From contig JAHEGP010000118.1 of assembly GCA_024645065.1 (NCBI GenBank), positions 1 to 9,106 of the forward strand: DNA of 9,106 nt, in the 5' to 3' direction. Under the pieces are notes generated by a model, which saw nothing but the letters and a program-made list of their open reading frames with translations, had not been told where the DNA came from and did not search any database. The position numbers and the translations under genes are program-made. Positions 6,228 to 9,106 of the stretch are shown in pieces; the first letter of the stretch is position 1; every line of letters starts with the position of its first letter. This DNA comes from Cellvibrionales bacterium (lineage in GTDB: Bacteria; Pseudomonadota; Gammaproteobacteria; Pseudomonadales; JAHEGP01).

Positions 6228-8584
6228 CGACCGCGCTCCGCCGGCAGTAACTGTCTGACCGATGGCACCAGTAACAGGTTGCAGATACTGCCCAGCAGTA
6301 TGGTGATACCAAAAGCCTGCACCATTGGCGTGTTGCTCAAGGCGAGCAAGCCAAAAGACAGGCCGCTGGTAACTGCCGACAGCAGTATCGCCAGCTGATA
6401 GTCAGAATCCCCGGCTTGTGCCTCGAAAGCGAAAATACTGTAATCCATCCCCAGGCCCAGAACCAGAAACAAGGCAAAGACGTGAAATATGGAAATCGGG
6501 ATGGCGGCGAGTGCCAGAATCGCCAGAGTCAGAAGGCTCGCCAGCAGCGGTATCAGCACCAGCATGGCTGCCCGCAGCGAGTGGTAGCGCATTGCCAGAA
6601 GCAGCATGACTGCGCCGTAGGCGAGCAGCAGTAACTGTCCTGCCCAGCTGCGCTGCGCATTTAACAGTTGTGACAGCTGGGCCACCCGGTCGACAAACTC
6701 CACGCCCGACCAGCGAGCAGCCAGGGCCTGCAAGGGTGGCAATTGCTTGACCCCGGCCAGGGTCACCATACTCGCGGCTCCCTGCTCGGGGTGTAACCAG
6801 AGCATTCGCTGTTGCTCGTCGGCCACTTCCAGCCAGGCCCCGGGCAGCAACCAGTTACCGGCATAGGATTCAAATGAGTGTTTGAGACCGCTAATAGCCT
6901 CGCCCTCAAAACCGATGCTTGCCATCAGTGGCCAGGCTACGCCATTGTCGCCGTAGACAGTTTCCGCCAGCAGCTCATAATCCTGCTGCTGGCGTCCCGC
7001 CGATGGCAGGAGGTTACTGATGCCCCGCCAGCCCGCGATAGCGTCGTTTGCACGCAGGTTTTCGAGCTCCAGCTGCAATTTTTCGTCCAGCCGTAAAAGA
7101 TCCTCGGCGTCAGCGGCTCGAAGCAGCAAAAACTGGTTCGCGGCGAACTCCGGAAATAGCGCCTGGATTTGTTGCTCCTGTTGCTGCAGGGCGGCGCCGG
7201 GCTGGTAGAGGGCTCGCACATCTTCCGCACTTCTCAATTGCTGTTGGCACACCAACAGCGCCACCAATCCCAGGCCGATAACCAGGGGGTAGCCCTTCTT
7301 GCGCCCAGCGCCCTGCCAGATGCGCCAGGGAAATTGCGCAAGGCGTACCAACCAGAAAGGGTATTGATGTGCCTTTGGTGCAGCCAGGCGGGGATAAACA
7401 GCCACGACGAACAGCCAGGCGCCGATGAGCCCGGCAACCGAAAAAGTGGCTATCTGGCGCAAACCGGGTAGTGGTGCCTGCGCGAGGCTTGCATAGCCAA
7501 TGACACTGGTAATCAGGGCCAACAGGATACCCGGAAACACCTGGCGCAGGCTGGCCTCGGCGGTACTGGCGCCGGCGCCATAAAGCCGGGTGAAATAATG
7601 CAGTGAATAGTCGATGGCGACACCGATCAAGCTTGCTCCAAATACCAGAGTCAGCAGATGGAGACTGCCAAACAGAAAATGGCACAGGCACAGGGCTACC
7701 AGTGCCCCGAACAATACCGACGCCAGGCTCAATAACAGTGGCTTCGGGGTGGCGAAACACAGCAGAAACAGGACCATGATGCCCATCGCCGAGCCGCCGC
7801 CAATCAGGCCGATTTCGTGGCGCGCCTGGCGAGCGGCAGCGGCAGCATGAAATACGATCCCCGAGCGCAGCAGCTGCGTGTCCGGGTGGCTTTGTAGCAG
7901 ATCGCTCGCAAGCAGGTCGAGGCTGTTTACCAGCTGCTGTTGGGCCTCGAGGTCGAATGCGGTGTGCTCGCTGCTGGCGATTATCAGCGCATAGCGCCAG
8001 TCCGGCTTCTCCGGGGAGCGCAATATCAGGTAATTGTCTGCCAATTCCGCGCCCCCGGGTATGGGCTGCAGCGCCAACAGCAGGTCAGGGAAAAGGTTTA
8101 GCGGGTCCTCGGACGGCGTTAGCCAGCTGGCCCAGTTGCCCGGCTGGTAGAGCGCGCGCATTGCCTGGCCAGCAAGTAGCGGTGCCTCGCCCTGCCGCAA
8201 GTGTTGGCGCTGCTCGGAACTGAGCAAACTGAAGCGGTGCTCGCGGTACAGCTCGACCAGCGCACTGAGCTGGTCGCTGCGTTCGGTGTTTGTTTCGAGG
8301 CGCAGGAGTCGATTCTCCTGCAGTTGCTGATGCAGCCAGTCGGCCGCTGCCAGCATTGCATCTCTAGTGGGCGAGGCAACAAGCAACATGATGCGGTCGT
8401 TGCCCAGTTCGAACAGCGACCGGCCGGCCTGTTGACGCAATGCGTTCGAGTCGCCTTCGGGGAGCAGTGCCTGCAGGTCGGTTTCAAAACGAAAGCCCTG
8501 CTGGGATATCTTTGCCAGGCCCAGGCATAAGAGCAGGCACAACAACACCCAGCTGGCAAACAATAGTCGCCATGCTTTTCTCAT
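6224..8584 (-). CDS. MMPL/RND-family transporter, probable polyene lipid exporter
   Basis: With the ATG at 8584 the protein has 786 residues and the two-fold RND plan. TM1 spans about 7-24 and is followed by a large periplasmic domain (about 25-255). A bundle of helices lies at about 258-398, then a helix near 432-446, a second periplasmic domain (about 450-645), and five more helices at about 648-776. Each half carries the MMPL Asp-Tyr motif in a membrane helix: GVAIDYSLHYF with Asp325 and GLGMDYSIFAFE with Asp714, typical of proton-driven RND pumps. An in-frame GTG at 8629 would add 15 polar residues and overlap the LolA-like gene by 14 bases. I prefer the ATG because the first membrane helix then begins at the N-terminus, as usual, with GGGG just upstream. 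Flanked by LolA-like and DUF3261 genes, it probably moves the aryl polyene or its lipid out of the inner membrane; the substrate is inferred from context. Confidence 0.88.
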   Translation of the reverse strand: MRKAWRLLFASWVLLCLLLCLGLAKISQQGFRFETDLQALLPEGDSNALRQQAGRSLFELGNDRIMLLVASPTRDAMLAAADWLHQQLQENRLLRLETNTERSDQLSALVELYREHRFSLLSSEQRQHLRQGEAPLLAGQAMRALYQPGNWASWLTPSEDPLNLFPDLLLALQPIPGGAELADNYLILRSPEKPDWRYALIIASSEHTAFDLEAQQQLVNSLDLLASDLLQSHPDTQLLRSGIVFHAAAAARQARHEIGLIGGGSAMGIMVLFLLCFATPKPLLLSLASVLFGALVALCLCHFLFGSLHLLTLVFGASLIGVAIDYSLHYFTRLYGAGASTAEASLRQVFPGILLALITSVIGYASLAQAPLPGLRQIATFSVAGLIGAWLFVVAVYPRLAAPKAHQYPFWLVRLAQFPWRIWQGAGRKKGYPLVIGLGLVALLVCQQQLRSAEDVRALYQPGAALQQQEQQIQALFPEFAANQFLLLRAADAEDLLRLDEKLQLELENLRANDAIAGWRGISNLLPSAGRQQQDYELLAETVYGDNGVAWPLMASIGFEGEAISGLKHSFESYAGNWLLPGAWLEVADEQQRMLWLHPEQGAASMVTLAGVKQLPPLQALAARWSGVEFVDRVAQLSQLLNAQRSWAGQLLLLAYGAVMLLLAMRYHSLRAAMLVLIPLLASLLTLAILALAAIPISIFHVFALFLVLGLGMDYSIFAFEAQAGDSDYQLAILLSAVTSGLSFGLLALSNTPMVQAFGITILLGSICNLLLVPSVRQLLPAERGR

Positions 8585-8615
8585 GGCCCCGGAATGTGCC
8601 CGCTGTCCTGCATGG

Positions 8616-9106
8616 TCAATCCTGGTCACCTGCGAACAGACAGGCCTTATCGTTTTTGCGACTAAAGCGGCGGCATAATAAAGGGCTGAGTGAGGGCGGC
8701 GTTGTTATATTATCAAGCAGCATTGTATTGCGGTCGCCGCTTTGGGTATCTACCGACAAGCGCCGCAGGAACTGATCGCCCTCGAGCCGGATGTGCTGAA
8801 TCACCCGGGCAACCCCGGCCTGCACCGGCACTAACTCCAGCGACCAGGCACTTTCATCGCTGCGCCAGCGGCTTTCGAAGAGCTTGTCCAGCGTTTCAAG
8901 GTTGGCGCTGAACAGAGACAGCATGACCTTGCTCACATATTGCTGCACCGGGTCCTCGGGGCCAGTCTCCAGGGCTGGGCCTTCTACCGAGTTCCAGTGG
9001 ATGACATCGTCCACGGTAAATGTTGTCGCCTGGTAGAAAGGTTGCAGGGTTTCCCAATAGAGGCCGTGTTGTCGCCAGAAGACGAACCTGCCACTGGATT
9101 CGATTG
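8616..9106 (-). CDS. LolA-like outer-membrane lipoprotein carrier, C-terminal part (cut by window edge)
   Basis: The frame is open from the window edge to the TGA at 8616, giving 163 complete visible codons without the N-terminus or signal peptide. The first residues read SSGRFVFWRQHGLYWETLQPF, which fits the LolA/LolB-type half-barrel strand pattern (a GRF strand followed by a GLYWET strand) seen in LolA-like proteins of aryl polyene clusters. A GTG at 9014 lies inside this domain and is not a likely start, because the strand pattern continues upstream of it. The protein probably works in the periplasm carrying a lipid or lipid-linked pigment between the MMPL pump and the outer membrane. That role is inferred from neighbours. 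It differs from housekeeping LolA in context: no ftsK or rarA is adjacent, and an MMPL gene follows after 31 nt. Confidence 0.78.
   Translation of the reverse strand, partial: IESSGRFVFWRQHGLYWETLQPFYQATTFTVDDVIHWNSVEGPALETGPEDPVQQYVSKVMLSLFSANLETLDKLFESRWRSDESAWSLELVPVQAGVARVIQHIRLEGDQFLRRLSVDTQSGDRNTMLLDNITTPPSLSPLLCRRFSRKNDKACLFAGDQD

Noticed and set aside
7110..7760. A 216-codon minus-strand frame inside the MMPL gene
   Set aside because: It is a shifted reading of a region where the MMPL frame encodes clear membrane helices and the GVAIDYS motif.

Overview
The window looks like chromosomal DNA from a Gram-negative, GC-rich (about 60% by eye) gammaproteobacterium, possibly marine. Two genes encode lipoproteins with Lol-type lipoboxes, there is a LolA-like protein, and the right half reads as the distal end of an aryl polyene (APE, xanthomonadin-like pigment) locus. 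I cannot assign a genus from the sequence.

Right block (about 3584-9106, all minus strand). In transcription order it holds the C-terminal part of a LolA-like periplasmic carrier (cut by the window edge), an MMPL/RND-type membrane exporter, a DUF3261 lipoprotein, a FabG-type 3-ketoacyl-ACP reductase and a FabF/FabB-type ketosynthase. The junctions are tight: 31 nt, a 4-nt ATGA overlap, a 116-nt gap, then a 1-nt TGATG overlap. The likely logic is that reductase and ketosynthase take part in building an ACP-bound polyene chain, while LolA-like protein, MMPL pump and DUF3261 lipoprotein move the product, or a lipid carrying it, to the outer membrane. The ketosynthase/chain-length factor, dehydratases, ACPs and acyltransferases expected for such a pathway are not in view and would lie upstream, beyond position 9106.

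Middle (1629-3583). A plus-strand gene encodes a secreted type-B carboxylesterase/cholinesterase-fold lipoprotein that converges on the ketosynthase gene. Its nucleophile-elbow serine is replaced by alanine (GEAAGG) and its oxyanion-hole motif reads HGGD instead of HGGG, although the acid and histidine remain. This is the most unusual feature of the window. A perfect 10-bp inverted repeat lies in its leader.

Left (26-1628, minus strand). A compact GlpD-like FAD oxidoreductase lacking the usual C-terminal helical domain is followed after 121 nt by a 129-residue conserved-looking hypothetical protein with a good ribosome binding site. Nothing recognisable lies in positions 1-25.

I saw no tRNA, rRNA, CRISPR array, insertion sequence or attachment site.
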